A DNA stretch of 64,000 nucleotides from CAVYUC01 sp963783085. GTDB lineage: Bacteria > Bacteroidota > Bacteroidia > Bacteroidales > Prolixibacteraceae. The stretch's first letter is position 1. Each line of letters begins with the position of its first letter. The notes below the pieces were generated by a model. That model was not told where the DNA came from. It did no database searches and saw only the letters and a program-made list of their open reading frames with translations. Shown one piece after another: positions 19,751 through 27,176 of the stretch. The DNA lies in the NCBI GenBank assembly GCA_963783085.1, contig CAWAMJ010000005.1, positions 1 through 64,000 on the forward strand. Direction: 5' to 3'. Position numbers and translations under genes: made by a program.

Positions 19751-21004
19751 TCAAACTGACGGCCGGAATTCGCCTGAACTTTTAACTTCATTTTTATAAA
19801 CTTCCAGGGCAGCCGGAAATGGTTGTAAAGCACGCTCAAAAATACCCAGGGACCAGGCGATGGTTAGTCCGTAATTGGTTATGGGAACACCCGCCTGTCT
19901 GGCTTTCATAATTCGGCTGAGCATTTCGCGGCGGTTCCACATGCACGCACCACAATGGATTATCAGCTTATATTCAGAAATATTCGGAGGAAAATCATGT
20001 CCGCGAACATTATCAATTTCCAGTTTCCCGCCAACATACTGCGTTAGCCAGCGTGGAATTTTTACCGTGCCGATGTCTTCGCCAATCGGGTGATGCGAAC
20101 ATGCCTCGGCAATTAAAATTTTATCGCCGGTTTTTAATGTATCAATTGCCGTGGCGCCTCGCACCATTTCAGTTAAATCGCCCTGAAAACGAGCAAAGAG
20201 AATGGAGAATGAAGTCATTGGTATTTCCGGCGGCGTATCGGCGGCAACTTTTAAAAATGCCTGCGAGTCAGTAACAACCAGCTTCGGAGGTTTATTCAAG
20301 CGCGAAAATGCCTCGCGTAATTCACGTTCTTTTACTACGATACAAAAAGAGTCGTTGTCGAGCAAATCACGGATGCTTTGCACCTGTGGCAGAATGAGCC
20401 GGCCTTTTGGCGCTTCCTTATCAATGGGAACCACCAGAACAGCAGCTTCGCCAGGGCCAACCAAATCGGCGAGAATGGAAGGCCTGTTGATAAAATCTTC
20501 CGGCGTCGACTGCAACAGTGTTTGCCGCAGTTCCGGAATTCCTTTTCCGGTTAAAGCCGAAGCAGCAACATATTTTATCTTGATGCTGTCGAGTTGCGCC
20601 GTTATATCCAGGTTTTCTGAGTGGGTGTCCAGTTTATTAAAAACAACGATGAATGGAATCTCTTTATTTTTAAATGCTTCCATTAGTCGATGTTCATATT
20701 CGCCCCATTCCGCAAAATTGGTTACAATCACTCCCAGATCTGTCCGGTTTAGCACTGCAAGAGTTTTATCCACCCGTTTTTGTCCGAGGGCCCCAACATC
20801 GTCAATTCCGGCAGTATCGATAAAAAGCACCGGTCCCAGCGGAAGCAGTTCCATGGGTTTTTCCACCGGATCGGTTGTAGTACCGGCAATCTCCGACACA
20901 ATCGAAACATCCTGATGCGTCAGCGCATTCAGTATACTTGATTTTCCGGTATTTCTTTTGCCGAATATGCCTATATGTAACCGAAAAGTTTTTGGCGCTC
21001 TCAT
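19751..21004 (-). CDS. hydF: [FeFe]-hydrogenase H-cluster maturation GTPase HydF
   Basis: A 417-residue protein, full length for HydF. The N-terminal GTPase domain shows the P-loop GKRNTGKSSI (about residues 14-23), DTAGIDD for G3 and FNKLD for G4. The C-terminal part has the iron-sulfur motif: ACSHH (about 312) and IIHCGAC (about 360). HydF is the scaffold on which HydE and HydG products build the di-iron subcluster before transfer to apo-hydrogenase. It is the last gene of a leftward block that also includes aspA and hydG. No hydrogenase structural subunit gene lies in the window, so the enzyme it matures must be elsewhere. Confidence 0.96.
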   Translation of the reverse strand: MRAPKTFRLHIGIFGKRNTGKSSILNALTHQDVSIVSEIAGTTTDPVEKPMELLPLGPVLFIDTAGIDDVGALGQKRVDKTLAVLNRTDLGVIVTNFAEWGEYEHRLMEAFKNKEIPFIVVFNKLDTHSENLDITAQLDSIKIKYVAASALTGKGIPELRQTLLQSTPEDFINRPSILADLVGPGEAAVLVVPIDKEAPKGRLILPQVQSIRDLLDNDSFCIVVKERELREAFSRLNKPPKLVVTDSQAFLKVAADTPPEIPMTSFSILFARFQGDLTEMVRGATAIDTLKTGDKILIAEACSHHPIGEDIGTVKIPRWLTQYVGGKLEIDNVRGHDFPPNISEYKLIIHCGACMWNRREMLSRIMKARQAGVPITNYGLTIAWSLGIFERALQPFPAALEVYKNEVKSSGEFRPSV

Positions 21005-21157
21005 GTATTTAATATTTAAACATCGAAAAGTACAAATTCAAATTCTTTCTGCCAATGTTAAACAATAGCATTGAAATATTTTATTGTTGCCAACAATCCT
21101 TTGCTTTTTTTAGCTTCAAACCGGGCTATTAACAACAGAACTGCCATTTTGGACAAT

Positions 21158-21189
21158 AAAAAAGGCCGCTAAATTTAACGGCCTTTTTT
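21158..21189 (-). terminator. Rho-independent terminator after the GCSG-repeat gene
   Basis: Perfect inverted repeat AAAAAAGGCCG / CGGCCTTTTTT with a 10-base loop. Read leftward it forms a GC-rich hairpin followed by a run of T, 18 bases after the stop of the gene ending at 21207. It separates that gene from hydF, which therefore needs its own promoter or read-through. Confidence 0.85.
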
Positions 21190-21206
21190 CATCACTTTAT
21201 TCGTTG

Positions 21207-21734
21207 TTATTTTTCTGCAACAGCTTCGGCTTTTTTTCCGCTGCATCCTTCCGAATTACTAGCTGTTTTTAACGCCGCTTTACCGGCACAGCCGTCTTTT
21301 ACTTCATTTTCGGCAACTGTAACTTTTGCTTTCGCTCCCGAACAACCTTCCGATTTTGTTGTTTCATAAGACGCAGTTGACACTTTTACTCCTGAACAAC
21401 CTTCCGATTTTGCATTTTCAGTGACCGCTGTTTTTGCCTTTGCCCCTGAGCATCCTTCAGATTTTTTTTCTTCATAGGCCACGGTTGAAACTTTAGCACC
21501 TGAGCATCCACTCTTTTCAGCATTTTTGGCAACTGTTGCCTGTGCTTTTTCTCCTGAGCATCCTTTTGCTTCGGTTGTTTCAGCAACTTTTTTCTTAGTG
21601 TCGTCTTTCGCTTTTTCGTCACCACTTTTTACTACCATCGCCGTCTTTTCCTTCTCACAGTTTAAAACACCTGCATTAGTTACAGATATTCCGTAAACCA
21701 TAACCAGCGCCATTACGAGTACTACTTTTTTCAT
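21207..21734 (-). CDS. Exported protein with seven GCSG cysteine repeats
   Basis: A 175-residue protein of no recognised family. A signal peptide (MKKVVLVMALVMVYGISVTNA) precedes a lysine-rich segment and then seven G-C-S/A-G motifs spaced about 18 residues apart, with no other complex domain. Copies alternate between two types: GxKAKxxVxEN and GxKVSTxxYE, so the real unit is a pair of about 36 residues. Each unit carries one cysteine, giving regularly spaced free thiols outside the cytoplasm. The repeat is low in aromatic residues, suggesting an extended chain. It sits among hydrogenase maturation genes but has its own terminator. Metal binding, redox buffering or being a peptide precursor are possible; none is shown. 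Confidence 0.85.
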   Translation of the reverse strand: MKKVVLVMALVMVYGISVTNAGVLNCEKEKTAMVVKSGDEKAKDDTKKKVAETTEAKGCSGEKAQATVAKNAEKSGCSGAKVSTVAYEEKKSEGCSGAKAKTAVTENAKSEGCSGVKVSTASYETTKSEGCSGAKAKVTVAENEVKDGCAGKAALKTASNSEGCSGKKAEAVAEK

Positions 21735-21885
21735 AATTCAAAAATTTTGAGTTTATTAAATTGCAATTTATTCTCATCTGAGGGTTTCAATATAAAGACA
21801 AATTAAAAATTAAACAAACAAATATTAATATATTTTAATCTTTATCTTAAAAATCGAAAACGATAAAATCCTTCAGGAAAAAAAT

Positions 21886-23046
21886 TTAAAGGGGAATGTT
21901 AAGACTAATACAATGAAATCCTCCACCAAACCGGTTTAAATCTGCCGCCGGAAACGATGTAATTTTCTTTTCAGGAAAAACGCTTTCGAAAATTTTTACC
22001 ACCTCTTTTTCTTTGGCCAAATAATCATGTTTAATAAATTCCTTTGCACTTTCAAGGTAAGAAGGCAGGATAACCGCCGAATTAGTGACAATAAAATTCA
22101 TGTAACTCGTAACGGAAGTAACCATTCTGCCGGTTTGTGGCGATTGAATAATCTGAAGCGGTGCAAACGGGACTTTGATTACCCGGAATTTTTTTCCGTC
22201 CTGGTCAGTTGAATTAACAAGGATGTTGTAGTTTTCATCGAGCCGTTCTTTTGCCTCGGAAAGAATAGGATGCTTTTGGGCTTCGCTTTCCGAAACGCTG
22301 CTTATTAGAATTGTACTGTCATTCGCAAAACGGCAGAATTCATCGATGTGGCCATTCACACCGTTCGGATAAACATTCTGGTACAAAGGGCCGCTCATTT
22401 TTCCATCGTCCTGCGGAATTCCTTTTTTTAACCAAATCACTTTTTTCAGTGATAAATCCTGTAAAATTTCAGCTTCAATCTGTTGCCGGTTTTTGGGCTT
22501 GTTTTCCTCCAATTCATGAGCTTCGCACAAAATAACAACGCCTTTACCGTTGGTTTCTCTGGCGCCACCGGTGCTGCTTAAGTTGCTTTTTGCGAGCGGA
22601 ACTTTTAACACTTCGGAAAGTTGCTCATTGAAAATGTTGCGTTTTCTGAAATACTGAAAATTAACGATTTTCTTTTTCCCTTTGCCGTTTGTCAGGTAAA
22701 CCGGGCCAAAATCCCTCAACCATGGTATTTGTGGTTTTCTTTTCAGTGGAATAAATTCAATATTGGAAAGGTTGCTATTGTATTTTTTTAGCACATTTTT
22801 AATTTCAGCGCGGTTAGCGTCTTCTCCAACAAACAACATTACGTTATCTTTTGCAGAAATTATTCCAGCCAGTTTCGGCACAATTTGATGGTAATCTTCC
22901 GTCCAGACAAAACAGGTGGCTTCCGACGGATTGAAATCGGCAGCGTAGTGGAAACCGGTATTGCTTTTTTCTTTGCATGAAACTGCTGTTAGAAACAACA
23001 GGACTATTAACGGAAAAAATGATTTTTGTGCGCGAAATAAATTCAT
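21886..23046 (-). CDS. Agmatine/peptidylarginine deiminase-family lipoprotein
   Basis: A 386-residue protein with a lipoprotein signal (LLFLTAVSC). The body matches the agmatine deiminase / Porphyromonas-type peptidylarginine deiminase superfamily: PWLRDFGPVYL (about 105), GARETNGKG (about 160), NGHIDEFCRF (about 235; catalytic His and acidic residue) and C-terminal FGGGFHCISL with the nucleophilic Cys. Family enzymes release ammonia or citrulline-type products from guanidino groups. Agmatine deiminases are usually cytoplasmic; the lipobox here suggests an envelope location and perhaps a peptide substrate, which is inference. It lies between the GCSG-repeat gene and aspA on the same strand. 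Confidence 0.88.
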   Translation of the reverse strand: MNLFRAQKSFFPLIVLLFLTAVSCKEKSNTGFHYAADFNPSEATCFVWTEDYHQIVPKLAGIISAKDNVMLFVGEDANRAEIKNVLKKYNSNLSNIEFIPLKRKPQIPWLRDFGPVYLTNGKGKKKIVNFQYFRKRNIFNEQLSEVLKVPLAKSNLSSTGGARETNGKGVVILCEAHELEENKPKNRQQIEAEILQDLSLKKVIWLKKGIPQDDGKMSGPLYQNVYPNGVNGHIDEFCRFANDSTILISSVSESEAQKHPILSEAKERLDENYNILVNSTDQDGKKFRVIKVPFAPLQIIQSPQTGRMVTSVTSYMNFIVTNSAVILPSYLESAKEFIKHDYLAKEKEVVKIFESVFPEKKITSFPAADLNRFGGGFHCISLNIPL

Positions 23047-23180
23047 GTACAGGATTTTATTTTTCTGATGGAGTCAAAATTATTTTTTATTTCCTTTCAT
23101 ACAAATTCGTACCACATGAAATGCTGGTGGAAATAATCATAAATCAGTGTTTTATCTGACAATCAGATTATTTTAAATAT

Positions 23181-24572
23181 CTAATTACCTAATTTGCAGA
23201 CTGCTTCGGAAGTAACCAATTCGTCAAATTCTTTCTCCGAAATAAATGAAGATTTAATTGCAGCCTCTTTTACCGAAATTTTTTCCTGTTCGGAGATTTC
23301 GATGATTTTTTCGGCTTTTTTATAACCTAATTTTGGTACGAGGGCGGTAACCACTGCGGTTGAGCTAGCCACTGTTTTTTTACAGTTTTCTTCGTTGGCG
23401 GTTATTCCTGAAACACATTTTTTACACAATATCCGGCAGGCATTGTTCAAGATTGATAGGCTTCCGAGCAAAGCATGTGCGATAATTGGCATAAACTGAT
23501 TTAATTCCAGGTTTCCGGCGCTGCACGCACTGGTGATAATCTGGTCGTTGCCCATTACCTGCAGCGCTGCCTGTGCGGCGGCTTCCGGAATAACAGGATT
23601 CACTTTTCCGGGCATAATGGATGAACCGGCCTGCATTTCCGGCAGGTTGATTTCATTTAGTCCCGCATTGGGGCCGCTGGAAAGCAACCTTAAATCGTTG
23701 CTGATTTTAAAAAGATTGGAGGCGCAGGCTTTTAAAATTCCCGATACTTCCACAAAAACGTCGGTGTTTTGGGTACCGTCGATGAGGTTTTCGCTGCGTG
23801 CCAGTCCGATGTTTGTATTCTCGCGCAGTTGGTCAACCACCCTGAAAATGAATTGTCTCGGGGCGCCAAGTCCTGTTCCGATAGCAGTGCCGCCAAGGTT
23901 CACCACCCGCAAACGTTCTTCGCATTTGTAAATTCGCCAGCGGTCGCGGTTAAAAGCTTCGGCATAAGCGCTCATTTCGCGGCCCAATGTGGTTAAAACA
24001 GCATCCTGCAACTGGGTGCGGCCAATTTTAACGATGTGGGCAAATTCTTTTTCTTTTTGCTGAAATGCTTCCTGCAATTCCAAAACGCTTTGTTCCAGTT
24101 TCCGCAATAATCGAATGGCTGCAACTTTTAAAGCAGTGGGGTAGGTATCGTTGGTAGATTGGTGGAGGTTGACATCATCTAGCGGGGAAATCATGGAATA
24201 TTCACCTGGTTTTTTGCCCAAGATTTGTAATGCCCGATTGGCAATTACTTCATTCACATTCATGTTGGTTGACGTGCCGGCTCCACCTTGCAAGGCATCT
24301 ACTTTTATATGATCGTTCAGCAATCCCTCGCTCATTTCAACGCAGCCTTTTTCAATGGCGTTAGCTTTTTCCGGAGAATTCCAAAATCCGAGTTGATTAT
24401 TGACTTGCGCGCAAGCCAGTTTAATTTCGCCATATGCTTTTATCAATTCAGGGTGAACCATTTCACCTGAAACCGGAAAGTTTTCGACAGCCCTCGCCGT
24501 ATGGATTCCCCAAAGTGTATCTGCGGGAATTTGTAATGAGCCGATAAGATCGGTTTCATTTCGTGTGTTCAT
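23181..24572 (-). CDS. aspA: Aspartate ammonia-lyase
   Basis: A 463-residue protein of the fumarase/aspartase superfamily. It has the signature GSSIMPGKVNPV (about residue 317), which holds the catalytic serine loop, and GGAGTSTNMNVNEV (about 95). The reaction is L-aspartate to fumarate plus ammonia. It begins 2 bases after the stop of the upstream DUF2442 gene and lies between hydG and hydF. Aspartase genes are known beside hydrogenase maturation genes in other anaerobes. Supplying ammonia or fumarate to anaerobic metabolism is the usual explanation, but a link to H-cluster assembly is not shown by the sequence. Confidence 0.95.
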   Translation of the reverse strand: MNTRNETDLIGSLQIPADTLWGIHTARAVENFPVSGEMVHPELIKAYGEIKLACAQVNNQLGFWNSPEKANAIEKGCVEMSEGLLNDHIKVDALQGGAGTSTNMNVNEVIANRALQILGKKPGEYSMISPLDDVNLHQSTNDTYPTALKVAAIRLLRKLEQSVLELQEAFQQKEKEFAHIVKIGRTQLQDAVLTTLGREMSAYAEAFNRDRWRIYKCEERLRVVNLGGTAIGTGLGAPRQFIFRVVDQLRENTNIGLARSENLIDGTQNTDVFVEVSGILKACASNLFKISNDLRLLSSGPNAGLNEINLPEMQAGSSIMPGKVNPVIPEAAAQAALQVMGNDQIITSACSAGNLELNQFMPIIAHALLGSLSILNNACRILCKKCVSGITANEENCKKTVASSTAVVTALVPKLGYKKAEKIIEISEQEKISVKEAAIKSSFISEKEFDELVTSEAVCKLGN

Positions 24573-24574
24573 TT

Positions 24575-24856
24575 TCAGGATATTTCTCCTCTTCTTAAAT
24601 CAGCCAAAGGAAATATCATGTCATAATCATTCCAGTTTAGATTTCCATGAGTGATTTTAAACTGTTGGAATTTTATTGGATTTAAATATTTTCTTATTGA
24701 TGGATGTTGTGATTTGGAAAGAAAAGGTTCAAAATCAACTATCTTTTTATAACCGTCGTTAAATGTTATTTCAATTTTATAATCTGAAATATACTCTGCC
24801 GATGTAATTGAAAATATGATTTGATAATCTACCGTGGGTTCTTCAACGATTCTCAT
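24575..24856 (-). CDS. DUF2442 domain protein
   Basis: A 93-residue protein starting at the ATG that gives MRIVEEPTVDYQ. A longer in-frame start at 24940 would run through the upstream gene and is unlikely. The middle matches the DUF2442 pattern: ITFNDGYKKIVDFEPFL, and later WNDYDMIFPLADLR. It overlaps the end of the DUF4160 gene by 14 bases. DUF4160-DUF2442 pairs are widespread, mobile-looking two-gene cassettes of unknown function that are sometimes discussed as toxin-antitoxin-like. Here the pair is inserted in the hyd block, 2 bases before aspA. Confidence 0.85.
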   Translation of the reverse strand: MRIVEEPTVDYQIIFSITSAEYISDYKIEITFNDGYKKIVDFEPFLSKSQHPSIRKYLNPIKFQQFKITHGNLNWNDYDMIFPLADLRRGEIS

Positions 24857-25157
24857 TTCTTTTTTTTGTAATACGTTCAAATTCAACATCCTTGTGCAAA
24901 ATAAAATAATCAATCCACTTTTGAACAACATTTTTGGCAAAAATTGAAAGAAATTCTTTAAACTTTTTTAAATCACTGGATTTCAAAGGAATCATTCCAG
25001 TTACATTTCGAATAATAATTTCTTTGATTTCTCCGTTTTCGATGATAAATTCAGCTTTACTTTCAAATTCTCCTTTACGGGCGTGGACATGGATTGGTTC
25101 ATGTTCATTTGAATAAAAGAAGATTAATATTCCAAGGTATTCGTAAATTGCAGGCAT
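24843..25157 (-). CDS. DUF4160 domain protein
   Basis: A protein of 104 residues from MPAIYEYLGILIFFYS; an ATG six codons upstream is possible but overlaps closer to hydG. The family hallmark NEHEPIHVHARKGEFESKAE is at about 18-37. It begins 11 bases after hydG ends and overlaps its partner by 14 bases, so hydG-DUF4160-DUF2442-aspA should be co-transcribed. Function unknown. The conserved H-x-H after HEPI could bind metal or nucleic acid, but this is speculation. Confidence 0.85.
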   Translation of the reverse strand: MPAIYEYLGILIFFYSNEHEPIHVHARKGEFESKAEFIIENGEIKEIIIRNVTGMIPLKSSDLKKFKEFLSIFAKNVVQKWIDYFILHKDVEFERITKKRNENR

Positions 25158-25168
25158 TTGATAAAATT

Positions 25169-26566
25169 TCAGCAATATACATCATCTCGTCCGGCTTTCA
25201 CCCGCTGAACCAGTTTTTCGGCCCGTTGTTTTGCTAATCCGGTCATTCCTGCAATGGTTTCCTGAATGAGTTTATTTCCTGTTGTGGCGGTTTGTTCCGA
25301 CGCATAATTTTGCAGGTATTCTTTAAACGACGATAATGCATTGGGTGCGCAATGCAGTTTTATATCGCCGGGTTTGGCCAAATCCATAAAATCCCGTCCG
25401 GTGCGGCCCAGCCGGTAGCAAGCAGTGCAAAATGAAGGAATATAACCCATGCCTGCCACATCACGAATGACTTCATCCAGCGGACGGTGGTCACCCAGGC
25501 TGAACTGACCGGAGGGATCGTCCTCGGTTTCTTCTTCGTAGCCTCCCGGATTGGTGCGGCTGCCTGCCGAAATCTGGCTTACTCCCAGCGCAAATGTTTC
25601 GCTTCGCATTTTAGCCGTTTCACGGGTCGACATAATGATTCCGGTGTATGGAACCGCCAACCGCAGAATGGCCACAATTTTCCGGAAATCGAAATCGGAA
25701 ACCGGGAATGGCGGATGTAGCGACAAATTACTTCCGGTTGCCGGTTCCAGCCGCGGAACACTGATGGTGTGCGGTCCCACGCCAAACTTTTCTTCCAGTT
25801 CATTAATGTGCTGCATCATCGCCATAATTTCGAAACGGTAATCGAACAACCCAAAAAGGACTCCGATTCCCACGTCATCGATTCCGGCTCCCATCGCCCG
25901 GTGCAGCGCCCAAACCCGCCAGTTGTAGTCGCGCTTTTTTCCGCCACGGTGAACTTTTTTATACGTTTCGCGATGATAGGTTTCCTGGAAAATCTGGTAG
26001 GTTCCGATTCCTTCCGCTTTCAGTTGCCTGAACTCTTCGGTTTCCAGCGGCGCAATATTCGCATTCACACGCCGAACTTCGCCATGTTCTGTTTTTACGC
26101 TGTAAATGGTTCGGATGGAATCGAGCACATATTGAAAACCCAGGTTGGGATATGACTCCCCGGCCACCATTAATATGCGCTTGTGCCCCTGGTTGATCAA
26201 TATTTTTACTTCCCGGGCAATTTGCTCCTTCGAAAGTGCATTCCGCGTTATTTTTTTGTTTGTGGCCCGAAATGCACAGTAAAGACATTCGTTGGCACAG
26301 AGGTTCGAAATGTAAAGCGGTGCAAATAAAACCAGCCGTTTTCCGTAAATGGTTTCTTTCACATCGTTGGCTGTTTTAAATAATTCAGCAATCATTTCCG
26401 GATCGCTGATTCCGGTAAGCACAGCAACATCATCGAGGTTCAGCCCTTTTATTTCGCGCGCTTTGGCAAGAACTTCCTTTATTTTTCCATTGTCTGCAAC
26501 TTTGTTGGCTTCCAGAATATCCCAGACTTTTTGTTCGTTGATAAAATCGGCAGGTATGTTATACAT
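25169..26566 (-). CDS. hydG: [FeFe]-hydrogenase maturase HydG (radical SAM tyrosine lyase)
   Basis: A 465-residue protein, normal for HydG. The radical-SAM cluster motif C-x3-C-x2-C is CANECLYC (residues 90-97). The C-terminal auxiliary cluster motif is FCTACYRLGRTG (about 385). HydG cleaves tyrosine to p-cresol and provides the CO and cyanide ligands of the H-cluster via a cysteine-bound iron. ThiH is the nearest alternative, but the length, the C-terminal CTAC motif and the hydF/hydE context favour HydG. It heads the leftward run hydG-DUF4160-DUF2442-aspA. A short 7-bp repeat tract lies directly upstream. Confidence 0.95.
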   Translation of the reverse strand: MYNIPADFINEQKVWDILEANKVADNGKIKEVLAKAREIKGLNLDDVAVLTGISDPEMIAELFKTANDVKETIYGKRLVLFAPLYISNLCANECLYCAFRATNKKITRNALSKEQIAREVKILINQGHKRILMVAGESYPNLGFQYVLDSIRTIYSVKTEHGEVRRVNANIAPLETEEFRQLKAEGIGTYQIFQETYHRETYKKVHRGGKKRDYNWRVWALHRAMGAGIDDVGIGVLFGLFDYRFEIMAMMQHINELEEKFGVGPHTISVPRLEPATGSNLSLHPPFPVSDFDFRKIVAILRLAVPYTGIIMSTRETAKMRSETFALGVSQISAGSRTNPGGYEEETEDDPSGQFSLGDHRPLDEVIRDVAGMGYIPSFCTACYRLGRTGRDFMDLAKPGDIKLHCAPNALSSFKEYLQNYASEQTATTGNKLIQETIAGMTGLAKQRAEKLVQRVKAGRDDVYC

Positions 26567-26589
26567 TTTGTTTAAAGTTTAATGTTTAA

Positions 26590-26674
26590 AGTTCAAAGTT
26601 CAGAGTTCAGAGTTCAGAGTTCAGAGTTCAGAGTTCGAAGTTCCGAGTTCAAAGTTCCGAGTTCCGAGTTCCGC
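26590..26674. repeat. 7-bp tandem repeat tract between hydG and the TM1266-type gene
   Basis: Five or more copies of AGTTCAG followed by degenerate AGTTCCG-type copies fill the spacer upstream of hydG. Next to it GATTACTGTGACT occurs twice in tandem (26686-26711), the second copy running into the stop of the regulator gene. Such tracts expand or contract by slippage and would change the hydG upstream spacing. Confidence 0.85.
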
Positions 26675-26710
26675 GTTTGACTTCTGATTACTGTGACTGA
26701 TTACTGTGAC

Positions 26711-26968
26711 TTATTTTTTCGCTAATCCTGATTTTACTGAAATTCCGGGGATATTTCCCAGCTTTCCGGTAAGAACACCCAGTTCGTCGGTTGTGGCATC
26801 GATAACAAGGGTAATAATCGAACGGTTTCCTTTGGCATTGGGTAATCCGGTACGTGCCAAAATTAATTCAGCATGTTCGCTTAATGTTTTATTAACTGTG
26901 CCGGCGGATTTTTCCCGATCATCGATAATAATTCCCACAAAACCCAGTCGTTTTTGGTTTTCGTTCAT
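26711..26968 (-). CDS. TM1266 family iron-only hydrogenase system putative regulator
   Basis: An 85-residue protein with an ACT/NikR-C-like fold pattern: RLGFVGIIIDDREKSAGTVN, then HAELILARTGLPNAKGNRSI, then the C-terminal LGNIPGISVKSGLAKK. This matches the small family (type member TM1266) found with [FeFe]-hydrogenase maturation genes and proposed to be regulatory. It lacks a DNA-binding domain of its own. It lies 144 bases upstream of hydG on the same strand and probably starts the operon. Effector unknown. Confidence 0.88.
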   Translation of the reverse strand: MNENQKRLGFVGIIIDDREKSAGTVNKTLSEHAELILARTGLPNAKGNRSIITLVIDATTDELGVLTGKLGNIPGISVKSGLAKK

Positions 26969-27176
26969 TTTTAAAAACTTTTAATGCGGGAAATTTTCAG
27001 GGAAGTTTCCGAACCGAATAAACTGAACTTTTTCCGGATTCATCTTTTGTTCGTTCAGTTCATCCTTTCTTTTCCCTAAAGTCAGCCGCAGCCTTCCCGC
27101 AGGATTCATTGCAAAAATAATGGTTTAATGTTCGAAAAAAGATGAAAAATGTTTGGAGATTATATGTTATACAATA

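Noticed and set aside
24575..25157. Calling the DUF4160/DUF2442 pair a toxin-antitoxin system
   Set aside because: The sequence shows only the pairing and overlap. No toxic or neutralising activity can be read from it.
25169..26566. HydG as ThiH (thiamine synthesis)
   Set aside because: The C-terminal CTAC cluster motif and the hydF, hydE and TM1266-type context fit HydG.
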